NCBI RefSeq assembly: GCF_040549045.1
Contig: NZ_JBEWTB010000002.1
Coordinates: 3,646,501 to 3,710,500 of the forward strand
Direction of reading: 5' to 3'
Length of the DNA stretch: 64,000 bases
Source: Endozoicomonas sp. NE40
GTDB taxonomy: Bacteria > Pseudomonadota > Gammaproteobacteria > Pseudomonadales > Endozoicomonadaceae
The position numbers and the translations under genes were made by a program. Under the pieces are notes generated by a model, which did not search any database, was not told the DNA's origin, and saw only the letters and a program-made list of their open reading frames with translations. Shown one piece after another: positions 18,499 through 27,788 of this stretch (its first letter is position 1; each line of letters begins with the position of its first letter).

Positions 18499-19602
18499 AT
18501 GTCCGCCTTCTTACGTTTTGTTGTTTCTATCGTTTTCCTGATAGGTCTGGCAGAAGCAGGCGAGTTTAGAATTGATGTCTACAATGCGACTGGTTTTTTC
18601 AGTCAATATTTTACGGAAGACGGGCAGGTTTATGAGGATTCCCAGATACTGGCGATGTTTCAACAGCTTCCTTTTATCAGAAGTATTCATGTAAACCACG
18701 ATCCAAACCGATATTTCATCTACTCAGATTATCAAGTACAGCGAAATCCTGAGATACCTGCCATGGCCAATCCGGAATTAAGGCGCGAAACTCTGAAAAG
18801 TGCTTCTGTACCTTCAAAAAGACTCAGAAATAAACGGTTGCCTGACTTTTTAATAAGTAATTCTGACACGAACCCTATCCCAAGAAATATTGAAATCAGC
18901 AGGTCGGATAACCAGTCGTTCTCTGTTAAAAGTACATGGTCAAACGGTAAAACATCACATCGTAAAATGACTGGGAATCCTCTTTCAATGATTAATGTTT
19001 TAATTGATGTTGAAGACTGTATGGGACGCAGAGATGTACGTTTCAGCAGAACACAAAAGCAATGGCAAATTAAAACAGATGATGCTCGTGTGGTTCCTGG
19101 CCTTTCAATTTCCCTTCGTTACACCAGGGAACAGTGGGACCAAACCTTTTATGATGGAATTCTTGGTGTTGATGAGGGCTGGTCAATCTATGCAATCGTC
19201 ATGTCTTCCGGGCAAAGTATTCTTTGGAACGGCCGTATGGTTTCCCATCAGGTCGTTATTGGGTTTCAGTTAGTTAACCAGCAAAGCCATTCTAATCTGT
19301 TTATTCAAATGACAAACTGGACAAACGATGACCTGCATTGCTCATACAATTACCTTAATCCTGAAACATCTTCTACCTGTCCGTTATTGTCTGAGAGTGA
19401 AAATAAGGTTGATGGTAGCAGTGAATTTATTCTCTACTCTATTCTCATTCACGCAGGAGCTGGTACTTCAAATGAAGAAACAGATCCTTTACCGCTACGC
19501 GCCTATATAAACAAGGGGTTTCGTGACGACGATGATGATGACGCACCTGCAGCCTCAGGGGCAGCAGGCTGTAGAGGATGCATGATATCGTCGGACAGAT
19601 AG
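18499..19602 (+). CDS. Orphan secreted protein with Asp-rich tail
   Basis: A 367-residue protein preceded by GGGGGAGG. Residues 1-20 form a clear Sec signal peptide ending EAG. The mature part is beta-rich (many short alternating hydrophobic strands, EFRIDVYNATGFF, HQVVIGFQLVNQQS) with four Cys in the second half. Near the C-terminus is a run of Asp (six in a row) followed by a Gly/Cys tail (GAAGCRGC). No family recognised. It pairs with the divergent orphan at 17528. Confidence 0.7.
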   Translation: MSAFLRFVVSIVFLIGLAEAGEFRIDVYNATGFFSQYFTEDGQVYEDSQILAMFQQLPFIRSIHVNHDPNRYFIYSDYQVQRNPEIPAMANPELRRETLKSASVPSKRLRNKRLPDFLISNSDTNPIPRNIEISRSDNQSFSVKSTWSNGKTSHRKMTGNPLSMINVLIDVEDCMGRRDVRFSRTQKQWQIKTDDARVVPGLSISLRYTREQWDQTFYDGILGVDEGWSIYAIVMSSGQSILWNGRMVSHQVVIGFQLVNQQSHSNLFIQMTNWTNDDLHCSYNYLNPETSSTCPLLSESENKVDGSSEFILYSILIHAGAGTSNEETDPLPLRAYINKGFRDDDDDDAPAASGAAGCRGCMISSDR

Positions 19603-19627
19603 CTGGCTTAATTAATGGATAAAAATA

Positions 19628-20083
19628 ATGATGGCTGAAGGCAATGGAAAGGTCGTGTGTGTATCAGGAGGATTTGATCCGGTTCATATTGGTCATCTGC
19701 GCCTGATGCAGGCAGCAAGTCAGTACGGACGAGTTGTTGTTATTGTCAATTCCGACGACTGGTTGCTGCGTAAAAAAGGCTATGTCTTCATGCCGCTGGC
19801 TGAGCGATGCGAATTACTGGAAGGTTTTGCCTGCGTGGACACGGCAATTCGGGTTGATGACACGGATAATTCAGTGTGTGAGGCTCTGGCACGCCTGAAC
19901 CCCGATTATTTTGCCAACGGTGGTGATCGGAAAGCTGACAATACGCCTGAGGTTGAGCTGTGCCAGACGCTGGGTATTGAGTTGTTGTGGAATGTGGGTG
20001 GCGGGAAAGTTCAGAGTTCGTCTGAGCTGGTCAGGCTCAATGGAAATGACTTGTCGTCATCTCCACTGAAAAGAAGAGGGTGA
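19628..20083 (+). CDS. Cytidylyltransferase-like nucleotidyltransferase
   Basis: A 151-residue single-domain protein with the HIGH-type motif GGFDPVHIGH (14-23) and a closing VQSSSELV motif matching the ISSTxLR loop of the superfamily. Its nearest known kinds are HldE C-terminal, glycerol-3-phosphate cytidylyltransferase and related enzymes that transfer AMP or CMP to a phosphorylated substrate. NGGDRK at about 97-102 is also typical. The substrate is not determined. Its stop codon abuts the stop of the convergent metG with no gap. Confidence 0.88.
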   Translation: MMAEGNGKVVCVSGGFDPVHIGHLRLMQAASQYGRVVVIVNSDDWLLRKKGYVFMPLAERCELLEGFACVDTAIRVDDTDNSVCEALARLNPDYFANGGDRKADNTPEVELCQTLGIELLWNVGGGKVQSSSELVRLNGNDLSSSPLKRRG

Positions 20084-22132
20084 TTACATCACCCGCATTC
20101 CAGGCTGGGCGCCTTCATGAGGTTCCAGAATCCACAGATCTTTACCACCGGGACCCGCAGCCAGAACCATGCCTTCACTCACGCCGAATTTCATCTTGCG
20201 TGGTGCCAGGTTGGCGACCATGACCGTATGTTTGCCGATCAGGGCTTCCGGTGCATAGGCTGACTTGATACCGGCGAAGATGTTGCGAGTCTCCGCTTCA
20301 CCAATGTCCAGAGTCAGGCGCAGCAATTTGCCAGCGCCTTCAACGTGCTCGGCGTTAACGATTCTGGCGATACGCAGGTCAACTTTGGCGAAATCATCAA
20401 ACTTGATCTCTTCTGCCACCGGCTCTTTTTCCAGCCATTCGTTGCTGGCTGTTTTTACGACTGGTTTTTGTTCCGCCATCTTTGCCAGAACTTCTTTGCT
20501 GGCTTCAATCATGTTGCCCACCTTATCGGCTTCAACACGGGTCATCAGTGGCTTGAACTTGTTCACACCATGATCCAGCAGCAGGGACTGGCTGTCTGCC
20601 CATGTCAGTGGCTCAACGTTCAGGAAGGCTTCAGCTTTAACGGCCATGGCAGGCAGAACCGGCTTCAGGTAGATCATCAGCAGGCGGAACAGGTTGATGC
20701 CTGCGGAGCAGATATCGTGGAGTTCCTGATCCTTGCCTTCTTCTTTAGCAACCACCCACGGTTTCACTTCATCAATCCAGGCATTGGCTTTGTCGGCCAG
20801 GGCCATGATTTCACGCATGGCTTTACCAAACTCACGACCTTCATACAGCCCGGCAATCCTGTCACCGGCTTTCTGGAAGTCTGCGGTCAGTTCAGGAATC
20901 AGGTTGTTGGCAGACAGCTTGCCACCAAAACGCTTCTTGATGAAACCGGCGTTACGGCTGGCAATGTTGACCACCTTACCCACCAGGTCGGAGTTTACGC
21001 GCTGGATGAAATCGTCGGTGTTCAGGTCCAGATCGTCGATACGGTTAGACAGTTTGGCAGCGTAGTAGTAACGCAGGTATTCAGGGTCGAGATGATCCAG
21101 GTAGGTGCGGGCTGTAATAAAGGTACCGCGTGACTTGGACATTTTCTCGCCGTTAACGGTCAGGTAGCCGTGAACGCTGACACTGGTCGGTGTGCGGTAG
21201 TCGGTACCATGCAGCATCGCAGGCCAGAACAGACAGTGGAAGTTAACGATGTCTTTACCGATAAAGTGGTGAACTTCGCAGTCGCTGTCTTTCTTCCAAT
21301 AGTCGTCGAAGTTCAGGTCGTCACGGCGGTCGCACAAGTTTTTAAATGCCGCCATGTAACCGATAGGCGCGTCCAGCCATACGTAGAAGTACTTGCCGGG
21401 CTCACCCGGAATTTCGAAACCGAAGTAAGGTGCATCACGGGAAATGTCCCAGTCCTGCAGGCCGGTGTCCAGCCATTCTGCCAGCTTGTTAGCGATTTCA
21501 TCGGAGATGGTGCCGGAACGGGTCCACTCTTTCAGAAAGGCGTCAAAGTCAGACAGTTTGAAGAAGAAATGTTCACTTTCCTTTTCAACCGGCGTAGCGC
21601 CGGAAATGGCGGAACGGGCATTTTTCAGGTCAGCCGGAGAGTAAGTGGCGCCACAGGCTTCACAGTTGTCACCATACTGGTCAGGCGTGTTGCACTTCGG
21701 GCAGTCGCCCTTGATGTAACGGTCAGCCAGGAACATTTCTTTCTCTGGGTCGAAAGCCTGAATAATGTTGTGGCTGGCAATATGGCCTTTCTCTTTCAAA
21801 GCCAGGTAGATGGCTTCGGACAGCTCGCGGTTTTCATCGGAGTGTGTGGAGTGGTAATTGTCGAATTCCACGTGGAATTCGCTGAAATCACGCACACGCT
21901 CTTTGTTGATCAGGGCGACAGACTCTTCCGGCGTAATACCCTGTTTTTCAGCGTGCAGGCTGATGGCGGTGCCGTGGGCATCGTCCGCGCACACATAGGT
22001 ACACTGGTTGCCGAACAGCTTCTGGAAACGAACCCAGATATCGGTCTGGATGTATTCGACCAGATGGCCCATGTGCAGCGGCCCGTTGGCATAGGGCAGG
22101 GCGCTGGTAACGAGAATTTTTCTTTGGCTCAT
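20084..22132 (-). CDS. metG: Methionyl-tRNA synthetase
   Basis: A 682-residue class I synthetase charging tRNA-Met. HMGH (20-23) and KMSKS (330-334) form the ATP site. The zinc knuckle Cys are C144, C147, C157 and C160. The anticodon-binding helical domain follows, and residues from about 578 form the C-terminal tRNA-binding (EMAP/Trbp111-like) domain that dimerises the enzyme. Length is as in E. coli MetG. A TATAAT element (reverse complement of 22181-22186) lies about 50 bases upstream and may be the -10 box. Confidence 0.98.
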   Translation of the reverse strand: MSQRKILVTSALPYANGPLHMGHLVEYIQTDIWVRFQKLFGNQCTYVCADDAHGTAISLHAEKQGITPEESVALINKERVRDFSEFHVEFDNYHSTHSDENRELSEAIYLALKEKGHIASHNIIQAFDPEKEMFLADRYIKGDCPKCNTPDQYGDNCEACGATYSPADLKNARSAISGATPVEKESEHFFFKLSDFDAFLKEWTRSGTISDEIANKLAEWLDTGLQDWDISRDAPYFGFEIPGEPGKYFYVWLDAPIGYMAAFKNLCDRRDDLNFDDYWKKDSDCEVHHFIGKDIVNFHCLFWPAMLHGTDYRTPTSVSVHGYLTVNGEKMSKSRGTFITARTYLDHLDPEYLRYYYAAKLSNRIDDLDLNTDDFIQRVNSDLVGKVVNIASRNAGFIKKRFGGKLSANNLIPELTADFQKAGDRIAGLYEGREFGKAMREIMALADKANAWIDEVKPWVVAKEEGKDQELHDICSAGINLFRLLMIYLKPVLPAMAVKAEAFLNVEPLTWADSQSLLLDHGVNKFKPLMTRVEADKVGNMIEASKEVLAKMAEQKPVVKTASNEWLEKEPVAEEIKFDDFAKVDLRIARIVNAEHVEGAGKLLRLTLDIGEAETRNIFAGIKSAYAPEALIGKHTVMVANLAPRKMKFGVSEGMVLAAGPGGKDLWILEPHEGAQPGMRVM

Positions 22133-22310
22133 GCGTTTACTGTTTCGCTCGAACTGGCAGATTTTGGAAATTAATCAGCCATTATACTGCATTGTGTTCA
22201 GGGAGCCATAAGGGGAACGGGAAGTGATGCATGTCTGGCAGAGAGGCTGGAAGGGGCAGTCAGGAAACCTTGTCAGCGGTTTCCTGACCTGAAAAGAGTC
22301 TGAGAATGGA

Positions 22311-24302
22311 TCAGGCCGGTTGCCCACTTGTATCGGCAGCGGATTGTGGTGGTTTGAAGAGGTCTCTGACCCGGGTGACGATGACCACGAGGTTGTCCTT
22401 CGAACCAGCCCTGAAAGCGTGATCCCTGATACTGGCTGCCAGATTTTCCGGGGAGATATCGGGTTTTTCTGTACACAACCTTTTAACCAGCCGTGTAATT
22501 TGCTCATTGGTGGCGACTTCCGAAATGCCATCGGAGAACTGTACCAGAAAGCCACTCGGGTCAAGCTCGTTTTCATCAAAAACCGTGACAAATGGCCTCG
22601 GGCTGGTCACTCCATTATAGTTATGATCTCCAATAGAGGTGACACAACTCATACCATTGTCTCCTTCCGGAGTATCCCTGCACTTTACCCGAACCTGGCT
22701 CGGCTTTTTCGGGTGTGGAGCAACGATACCACCACGTTCATGAACCATCTTGTTAAACCGGGACTTTGCATTATCCGGGTTATCCTGTTCGTTTAGTAAA
22801 CCGGCATCTTCAGAGAGCTGGATACAGGCGCCTGCATCGGATGGCGCTTTATCAGGGTTGATAAAGAGAGAACGGCTGTCACCGGTGTTGATAATGCATA
22901 GATGGTTTCCGATAACGGCTGCACAGTTCAGTGTGCTACCGCCTGACTGGTAATTGCCCTGCCGGTCCAGGTCGACAATTGCAGCCTGGCACGCAGCCGT
23001 CATACCCGTTTTTGTGAAGGTCTTCTGATTCAGTGAATTCAGGCGCTTTGTCAGGGCTTCAGGAAGGTTTTTTCCACTTTCAGTGGCTGCGGAATTGTCT
23101 CCGGTATCTTTTCTGTTATCGACAGTGTGACCGTCCAGCACAGCGGTTATCCGGACCGGTGTCCAGTGACCGGCAATCATGGTATGCACATGCTGTGCAA
23201 CAGGCACATCCTCCATGCCATAAGAGACATTGCCATCGGCTCCGGCAATTCCTGTGGCAGGTAGTTCTTGAGAAGCGGTTTTAAAGCTGTACAGGTATTC
23301 ACAACGTCCTAACTTATTGGGGTCATCCAGAAGCGCCTGAAACTTTCCATGGGTTTTCTCGTCAAATTGCTCAGCGTTACCTTGCGCTTGCGCCCGCTGT
23401 TTGTTTTCTGCCAGCTCGTCTTTAAGCAAAGCCGCTGAAGTGGTGACCTGATAGTCCAGATCCTGTAGCTCCTGCAATGAGAGTCCGGCAGGGTTTAGCG
23501 GGGCAGCAAAGTCAGACTGTTCTTTCATTGTTTCTACAGGCTGGCCTTTGACCTGCCGGGTTGTGACCTTGTCTTTGTCCGGAAAATTTTTTAGCTGGGC
23601 TTCTAATAATGAAGTTGCAACGGTTTTTCTGCGGGTCGACAGCTCCATAGTTAACATGTCCTGAATAGAAGACTCTTGTTCACTGTCTCTGTAGGAACTT
23701 GACACTCTTGTTGCCAGTTCTTTCACCAGGCCTTTGTTGATTGAGCAAAGTTCCTGAAAAAGTGCCCTCTTGTTGGCGGGTGTTGCGAAGTCAGGGGCAA
23801 ATTTCTCAGAAAGTCCGGACTCCAGATAGGTCATAAGATGGTTGTAGTCTCCTTCTCTTAAAGAAGGGAGTCCTGGGAGTTTCAGGTTGTTAGCGCCTTC
23901 GTATGCTTTGGCGCCTGCGCTGAACGGAGTTTTTGCTGATTCCTCAAGTTTTTCTACAAAAGGTTTCAATCCTGAAGGGGTAAGGCGCTCAATAGAGCTG
24001 AATTTAATCCCCCGCTCTGTTAAGTGGGTTCTTTCAACGTAGGTGTTCAGGCTGCCTTCCATATTGCTCTGATAATCTGCAAATGTTTTACCTTCCGGGT
24101 CTCTTACCGTTAGCACCCAGGACTTTGCCCAGCCCAATGCCTTATCAGTCTGCCCGAACTCTTTAAAGAACTCCTCTTTAGACATCACCCTTCCGTTATC
24201 AGACATACCCAGCTCTTCTTCGGGCTTACTTTTTTCGTATTCACGAATGGTTTTGCAAAAGTTATACGTTGTCGGGTAAGCATTGAGTGTACTGGGGTCC
24301 AT
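22311..24302 (-). CDS. PP2C-family Ser/Thr phosphatase with large N-terminal extension
   Basis: A 663-residue protein. The C-terminal 300 residues are a PP2C domain: LDGH (389-392), GGSTLNCAAVIGN (454-466), GDSRS (474-478), SIGDHNY (556-562), SDGISE (590-595) and GSKDNLVVIV (633-642). The metal-binding Asp residues in LDGH, SDG and KDN are all present, so it should be active. The first 330 residues are helical, polar and unlike known regulatory domains. No signal peptide or membrane helix is seen. The eukaryote-like catalytic domain with a private N-terminus fits a host-directed effector, but a bacterial signalling role is equally possible. Confidence 0.88.
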   Translation of the reverse strand: MDPSTLNAYPTTYNFCKTIREYEKSKPEEELGMSDNGRVMSKEEFFKEFGQTDKALGWAKSWVLTVRDPEGKTFADYQSNMEGSLNTYVERTHLTERGIKFSSIERLTPSGLKPFVEKLEESAKTPFSAGAKAYEGANNLKLPGLPSLREGDYNHLMTYLESGLSEKFAPDFATPANKRALFQELCSINKGLVKELATRVSSSYRDSEQESSIQDMLTMELSTRRKTVATSLLEAQLKNFPDKDKVTTRQVKGQPVETMKEQSDFAAPLNPAGLSLQELQDLDYQVTTSAALLKDELAENKQRAQAQGNAEQFDEKTHGKFQALLDDPNKLGRCEYLYSFKTASQELPATGIAGADGNVSYGMEDVPVAQHVHTMIAGHWTPVRITAVLDGHTVDNRKDTGDNSAATESGKNLPEALTKRLNSLNQKTFTKTGMTAACQAAIVDLDRQGNYQSGGSTLNCAAVIGNHLCIINTGDSRSLFINPDKAPSDAGACIQLSEDAGLLNEQDNPDNAKSRFNKMVHERGGIVAPHPKKPSQVRVKCRDTPEGDNGMSCVTSIGDHNYNGVTSPRPFVTVFDENELDPSGFLVQFSDGISEVATNEQITRLVKRLCTEKPDISPENLAASIRDHAFRAGSKDNLVVIVTRVRDLFKPPQSAADTSGQPA

Positions 24303-24661
24303 AACTGTATCTCTTGTTCTGGAGAAGGAATGTCATGGCTATCGGCGGAACCCCTGCAACTCTGATGAAAAATTGTCACTGTTGCTCAACCTGAGCTCGG
24401 GGTAAACTACTAACCGTTCATACAAAGGCGGAAAGTGCTGAAAAGTGTAGATATACGCATTGCTCTTTTGTTGACGCAGGAGCAGACTTGCCCGCCCTTT
24501 TTTCTTTCAGAAACCCTGAGATTTTTTGCAGGTTTTTTGTCACGGCTGTTTGGGCAGAACTGGTGGTAGACCCGGATCATCGCCAGCAAGTGTTCGCCCG
24601 ATCCATGTTTAATTTCAATGACCGGTAGACCGGAACCGGGAAGGCAGGTATTGTTAATTCC
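24303..24661. other. Intergenic region, no gene seen
   Basis: About 360 bases between the divergent PP2C and DnaT-like genes. It must hold promoters for both, but I see no convincing motif, repeat or terminator. Confidence 0.4.
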
Positions 24662-25123
24662 ATGACCGAAGAGGATCGAAAACAGCGTTATATTCGTCAA
24701 CGCAACGCCGGTGCATTGCCCTGGGAACTTGAAGAATCGAGATCTGTCGAGCCGGAACATCCGGTTTTTTCACAGGGTATTCAGCAGGAAGTGCCGGCAG
24801 CACCCGCGAACGAAGGTGCCAGGGTGCAGCCTTTACCGGACGACTTTCAGCCTGATCCGGTATACATCGAGTTTCTCGAGGTTCACCATGGCATTGACCG
24901 TGAATTTACCCTGGCTCAGCTGGTTGAGTTCAAACTGTACTGGCGTGAAACGGGGGAAGCACGCAAGGCATGGCAGAACAAGTTCAAGAACCATGTGATT
25001 TACCAGTGGAAGCGGAGCCAAAGTGAAACAGGGCAGAGAGCTAATCGATCAACAGCTGAAAAGCTTACAGACACCAGCTGGGCAGACGGCATACAGCTCG
25101 ACTTCGACGACACCGACAACTGA
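24662..25123 (+). CDS. DnaT-like primosomal domain protein
   Basis: A 153-residue protein. Residues 62-115 (from PDPVYIEFL through EFKLYWRETGEARKAWQNKF) resemble the single-stranded-DNA-binding domain of DnaT, the primosome factor that helps load DnaB at replication restart: E. coli DnaT has the similar FVAYWQAEG...WQQKLAR pattern. The N-terminus is polar and acidic linker. Its last 101 bases overlap the next gene, which looks like a helicase loader, so the pair parallels the E. coli dnaT-dnaC operon. Confidence 0.8.
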   Translation: MTEEDRKQRYIRQRNAGALPWELEESRSVEPEHPVFSQGIQQEVPAAPANEGARVQPLPDDFQPDPVYIEFLEVHHGIDREFTLAQLVEFKLYWRETGEARKAWQNKFKNHVIYQWKRSQSETGQRANRSTAEKLTDTSWADGIQLDFDDTDN

Positions 25124-25820
25124 GTCTGTACAGGGTTCTGGTTCTGGCTCTGGTCGGGGCGCTGGTCAGAATGAAAGCGCAGAACAGCAACAAAACTACC
25201 GCTACGCCATCAACACCCTGTTTACACTGCTTGAAGATGCCTACCCGTTAAAATTCAAGCGGGCCTTCCCAACCGAAGAAGATCTGAACCGGGCCAAGCG
25301 GGTCTGGTTTCAGTCTCTTAAGGAATTTCATCCCCGGCGTATTGTTAAGGCGGCGCAGAAAGCGCTGGATACCAGCAAGTTCTTTCCAGACCTCAGTGAT
25401 ATCCGTGAGCTGTGTAAGCTGCGCTATGACGAGGTGGGGCTGAAAGAACCACTGCAGGCGTATTATGAAGCCTGTTATGCGCCGGTGCAGACCCGGGACT
25501 ATCACTGGTCGCACATTGCCGTTTATCTGGCAGCCAAACAGACCGGCTGGATGACTCTGCGCAGTGAAGAACAGCGTATCGCTCTGCCGATTTTTGAGCG
25601 CAATTACGAAATCATCTGCAACCGTGTGCTGGATGGTGAAGACCTTGAAGCGGATATTCTGCAGGGTCTGGAAGACAGTCGCAGCAAAGAGGCTGTACGG
25701 CTGGCGGATGAGCAGGCTGAACAGGGTTTGCGTCAGCAGATGGAAAAGCAGGGGATTGACCCGGATGCCGGGCGTGAGGCATTTATCAGGATGCGTGACC
25801 AGCTGCTCAGGAATAAGTAA
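25023..25820 (+). CDS. Replication protein P-like helicase loader
   Basis: A 265-residue protein of the lambda P/replication protein P type. A Ser/Thr/Gly-rich linker (residues 20-50) is followed by a helical domain with NTLFTLLEDAYPLKFKRAFP, KRVWFQSLKEFHPRRIVKAAQ and FFPDLSDIRELCK, typical of P-family DnaB-binding proteins. The start is GTG at 25023 with GCGGAG upstream, giving a long overlap with the DnaT-like gene; no better start exists downstream. No other phage genes are near, so it looks domesticated rather than part of a prophage. Confidence 0.78.
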   Translation: MKQGRELIDQQLKSLQTPAGQTAYSSTSTTPTTESVQGSGSGSGRGAGQNESAEQQQNYRYAINTLFTLLEDAYPLKFKRAFPTEEDLNRAKRVWFQSLKEFHPRRIVKAAQKALDTSKFFPDLSDIRELCKLRYDEVGLKEPLQAYYEACYAPVQTRDYHWSHIAVYLAAKQTGWMTLRSEEQRIALPIFERNYEIICNRVLDGEDLEADILQGLEDSRSKEAVRLADEQAEQGLRQQMEKQGIDPDAGREAFIRMRDQLLRNK

Positions 25821-25868
25821 CGTAGCCTGACCTGACTGACACCCTCTATGAAATGGGTAGCGGTCAGG

Positions 25869-26555
25869 TCAATCATATCTAATATCAATAAGAAAGTTGT
25901 TGCAATCATGGGTTGCCAGGCCACTGTTGTCGGTCATTCTCAGGAATTTCATTTCGCCATCAAACAGTCTCTGGCACCATTGATTTGCAGGTTCCTGCAA
26001 ATCCCAATCGCTGCATATTTCCTTGCCTGCAATCGACCAGCGACTTGATTGTATTATTGCCATTGGTCCGTACATATCCAGCTCGCAATGTATATTAAAC
26101 CATGGATCGCATACCCAAATATTCTCATTTTTGTACTGGTCAAACTCTTTCAGTGCTAACTTTTTTTTCAGTTCGATTTCATTCGCTACTACCAGAAACG
26201 TATGACATTTATGATCGACCAACCATACATTTGGAATCTCCAAAGCCTTACCGTACTGGAGGGCTATACAGCTGTATTCATGACAGTCACCCGCCCTCTC
26301 CTGAGGAGGGTATGAGTCTAAAAGCCTGCATGCATCAAAAGTTGTATATTTTCGTAAATCACATATTACGTTATAAGCCTTATATTCATTGGCAAGGCGT
26401 CTTTGCTTCCTCTCTGGAGAGGCCAACCCATATTCCAATGAGAAGGATTTATTACCTGTTTTTAAAGACAGCTTAAAAAATTGACGGGCATAATTTATCA
26501 TCTGGTGTGAATATGTCTTTTGATCATTCATAAATGTGTCGGCCTCTCTGGTCAA
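25869..26555 (-). CDS. Orphan protein with transglutaminase-like Cys-His-Asp arrangement
   Basis: A 228-residue protein. GDCHEYSCIALQYGKAL (89-105), DHKCHTFLVV (114-123) and VCDPWFN (148-154) give a Cys91-His118-Asp150 order and spacing like that of papain/transglutaminase-fold enzymes, in which Cys is at the start of a helix and His and Asp on following strands. Such folds occur in bacterial deamidases, proteases and transglutaminases that act on host proteins. No signal peptide. AT-richer than neighbours. Family assignment is an inference from the triad pattern alone. Confidence 0.65.
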   Translation of the reverse strand: MTREADTFMNDQKTYSHQMINYARQFFKLSLKTGNKSFSLEYGLASPERKQRRLANEYKAYNVICDLRKYTTFDACRLLDSYPPQERAGDCHEYSCIALQYGKALEIPNVWLVDHKCHTFLVVANEIELKKKLALKEFDQYKNENIWVCDPWFNIHCELDMYGPMAIIQSSRWSIAGKEICSDWDLQEPANQWCQRLFDGEMKFLRMTDNSGLATHDCNNFLIDIRYD

Positions 26556-26678
26556 TTAGAGGTTTAGTTCAGCAAATGGTGAGTCGGTGTTTACTGCTAA
26601 TCCAGTGATATTTTTTACTAAACCGTTTTGTTTGGTAATAATGCACACCTGATACGATTTCTCTGGAGTCAGGTGTTT

Positions 26679-27788
26679 ATGAGTTCTCCCAGGAGCGCTG
26701 CAATCAGCCGCGCTGTGATTGAAACTGCGATCCAGTCCTACCAGGACCCTTATCTAAAACAGGATTTACTCTCTGCCGGTTGCGTGAAATCCCTTGAGAT
26801 TGATGGGGGGAAAGTTCAGCTTTCCGTTGAACTGGGCTATCCGGCAGACGGTCTGGTAAATGGTGTGGCGGAACTGCTGCGTACCAAAATCAATAATGTT
26901 GACGGCGTTGAAGACTGCATTGTCAGCATCAGCTGGCGTGTTGCTTCTGCACCGGTTCAGGGAGAGCTGGAAGCTTTTGCCAATGTGAAAAACATTATAG
27001 CTGTGGCTTCCGGCAAAGGCGGTGTGGGTAAGTCTACGACGGCGGCTAACCTGGCACTGGCGCTGGCGGCTGAAGGTGCCAGAGTGGGTATTCTGGACGC
27101 CGATATTTACGGCCCAAGTGTTGGACTGATGCTGGGTATTGCCGATGGCACCCGCCCTGAAGTGAAGAATGAAAAGTTCTTTATGCCGATTCAGGCTCAT
27201 GGTATAGAAGCCATGTCCATGGCGTTCCTGATCACCGAAGATACACCAGTCGTCTGGCGTGGTCCCATGGTGAGTGGTGCTTTGCAGCAGCTGCTGACCC
27301 AGACCGTGTGGAATAATCTGGATTATCTGGTGATTGATATGCCACCGGGTACCGGCGATATTCAGCTGACGCTGGCGCAGAAAGTCCCTGTCACCGGCAG
27401 TGTGGTGGTGACCACGCCTCAGGACCTTGCTCTGATTGATGCTAAAAAAGGTATCGAGATGTTTAACAAGGTCAACATTCCGGTATTGGGTGTGGTGGAA
27501 AATATGGCAGTCCATATCTGTTCCAGCTGCGGTCACAGTGAGCATCTGTTTGGTGAAGGCGGTGGCACCCGCATTGCAGAACAATTCGGCGTAGATTTGC
27601 TGGGCGCTCTGCCTCTGTCCATGATGATTCGTGAACAGGTGGATGGCGGCATGCCAACGGTGGTGGCCGAGCCGGATTCCCAGATCACCATGATCTACAG
27701 GGATATGGCGCGCAGGCTGGCCGCAGAGCTGTCCCTGAAGAACAGTCAGGCTGCAGCCGCACCAACTATCTCGTTCTCAGACGATTAA
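26679..27788 (+). CDS. apbC: Iron-sulfur cluster carrier ATPase Mrp/ApbC
   Basis: A 369-residue MRP/NBP35-type P-loop ATPase that carries Fe-S clusters to target proteins. An N-terminal MIP18/DUF59-like domain (about 5-90) precedes the ATPase. The deviant Walker A GKGGVGKST is at 112-120, ADIYGPSVG follows, and the cluster-binding CxxC is C281-C284 in ICSSCGH. I chose ATG 26679; an upstream TTG frame adds 17 unlike residues. Its stop overlaps the convergent reductase gene by four bases. Confidence 0.96.
   Translation: MSSPRSAAISRAVIETAIQSYQDPYLKQDLLSAGCVKSLEIDGGKVQLSVELGYPADGLVNGVAELLRTKINNVDGVEDCIVSISWRVASAPVQGELEAFANVKNIIAVASGKGGVGKSTTAANLALALAAEGARVGILDADIYGPSVGLMLGIADGTRPEVKNEKFFMPIQAHGIEAMSMAFLITEDTPVVWRGPMVSGALQQLLTQTVWNNLDYLVIDMPPGTGDIQLTLAQKVPVTGSVVVTTPQDLALIDAKKGIEMFNKVNIPVLGVVENMAVHICSSCGHSEHLFGEGGGTRIAEQFGVDLLGALPLSMMIREQVDGGMPTVVAEPDSQITMIYRDMARRLAAELSLKNSQAAAAPTISFSDD

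Noticed and set aside
21170..22174. A 334-codon open frame on the plus strand
   Set aside because: It is antisense to metG, whose motifs are complete on the other strand.
22175..22591. A 138-codon minus-strand frame between metG and the PP2C gene
   Set aside because: Most of it overlaps the end of the PP2C gene in another frame; the remaining 136 bases show no gene.
24410..24760. A 116-codon minus-strand frame in the gap before the DnaT-like gene
   Set aside because: It runs into the DnaT-like coding region, has no motif and no ribosome site.
24662..25820. A prophage replication module
   Set aside because: Neighbours on both sides are ordinary or orphan bacterial genes with no integrase, repressor, or structural genes, so domestication is more likely.
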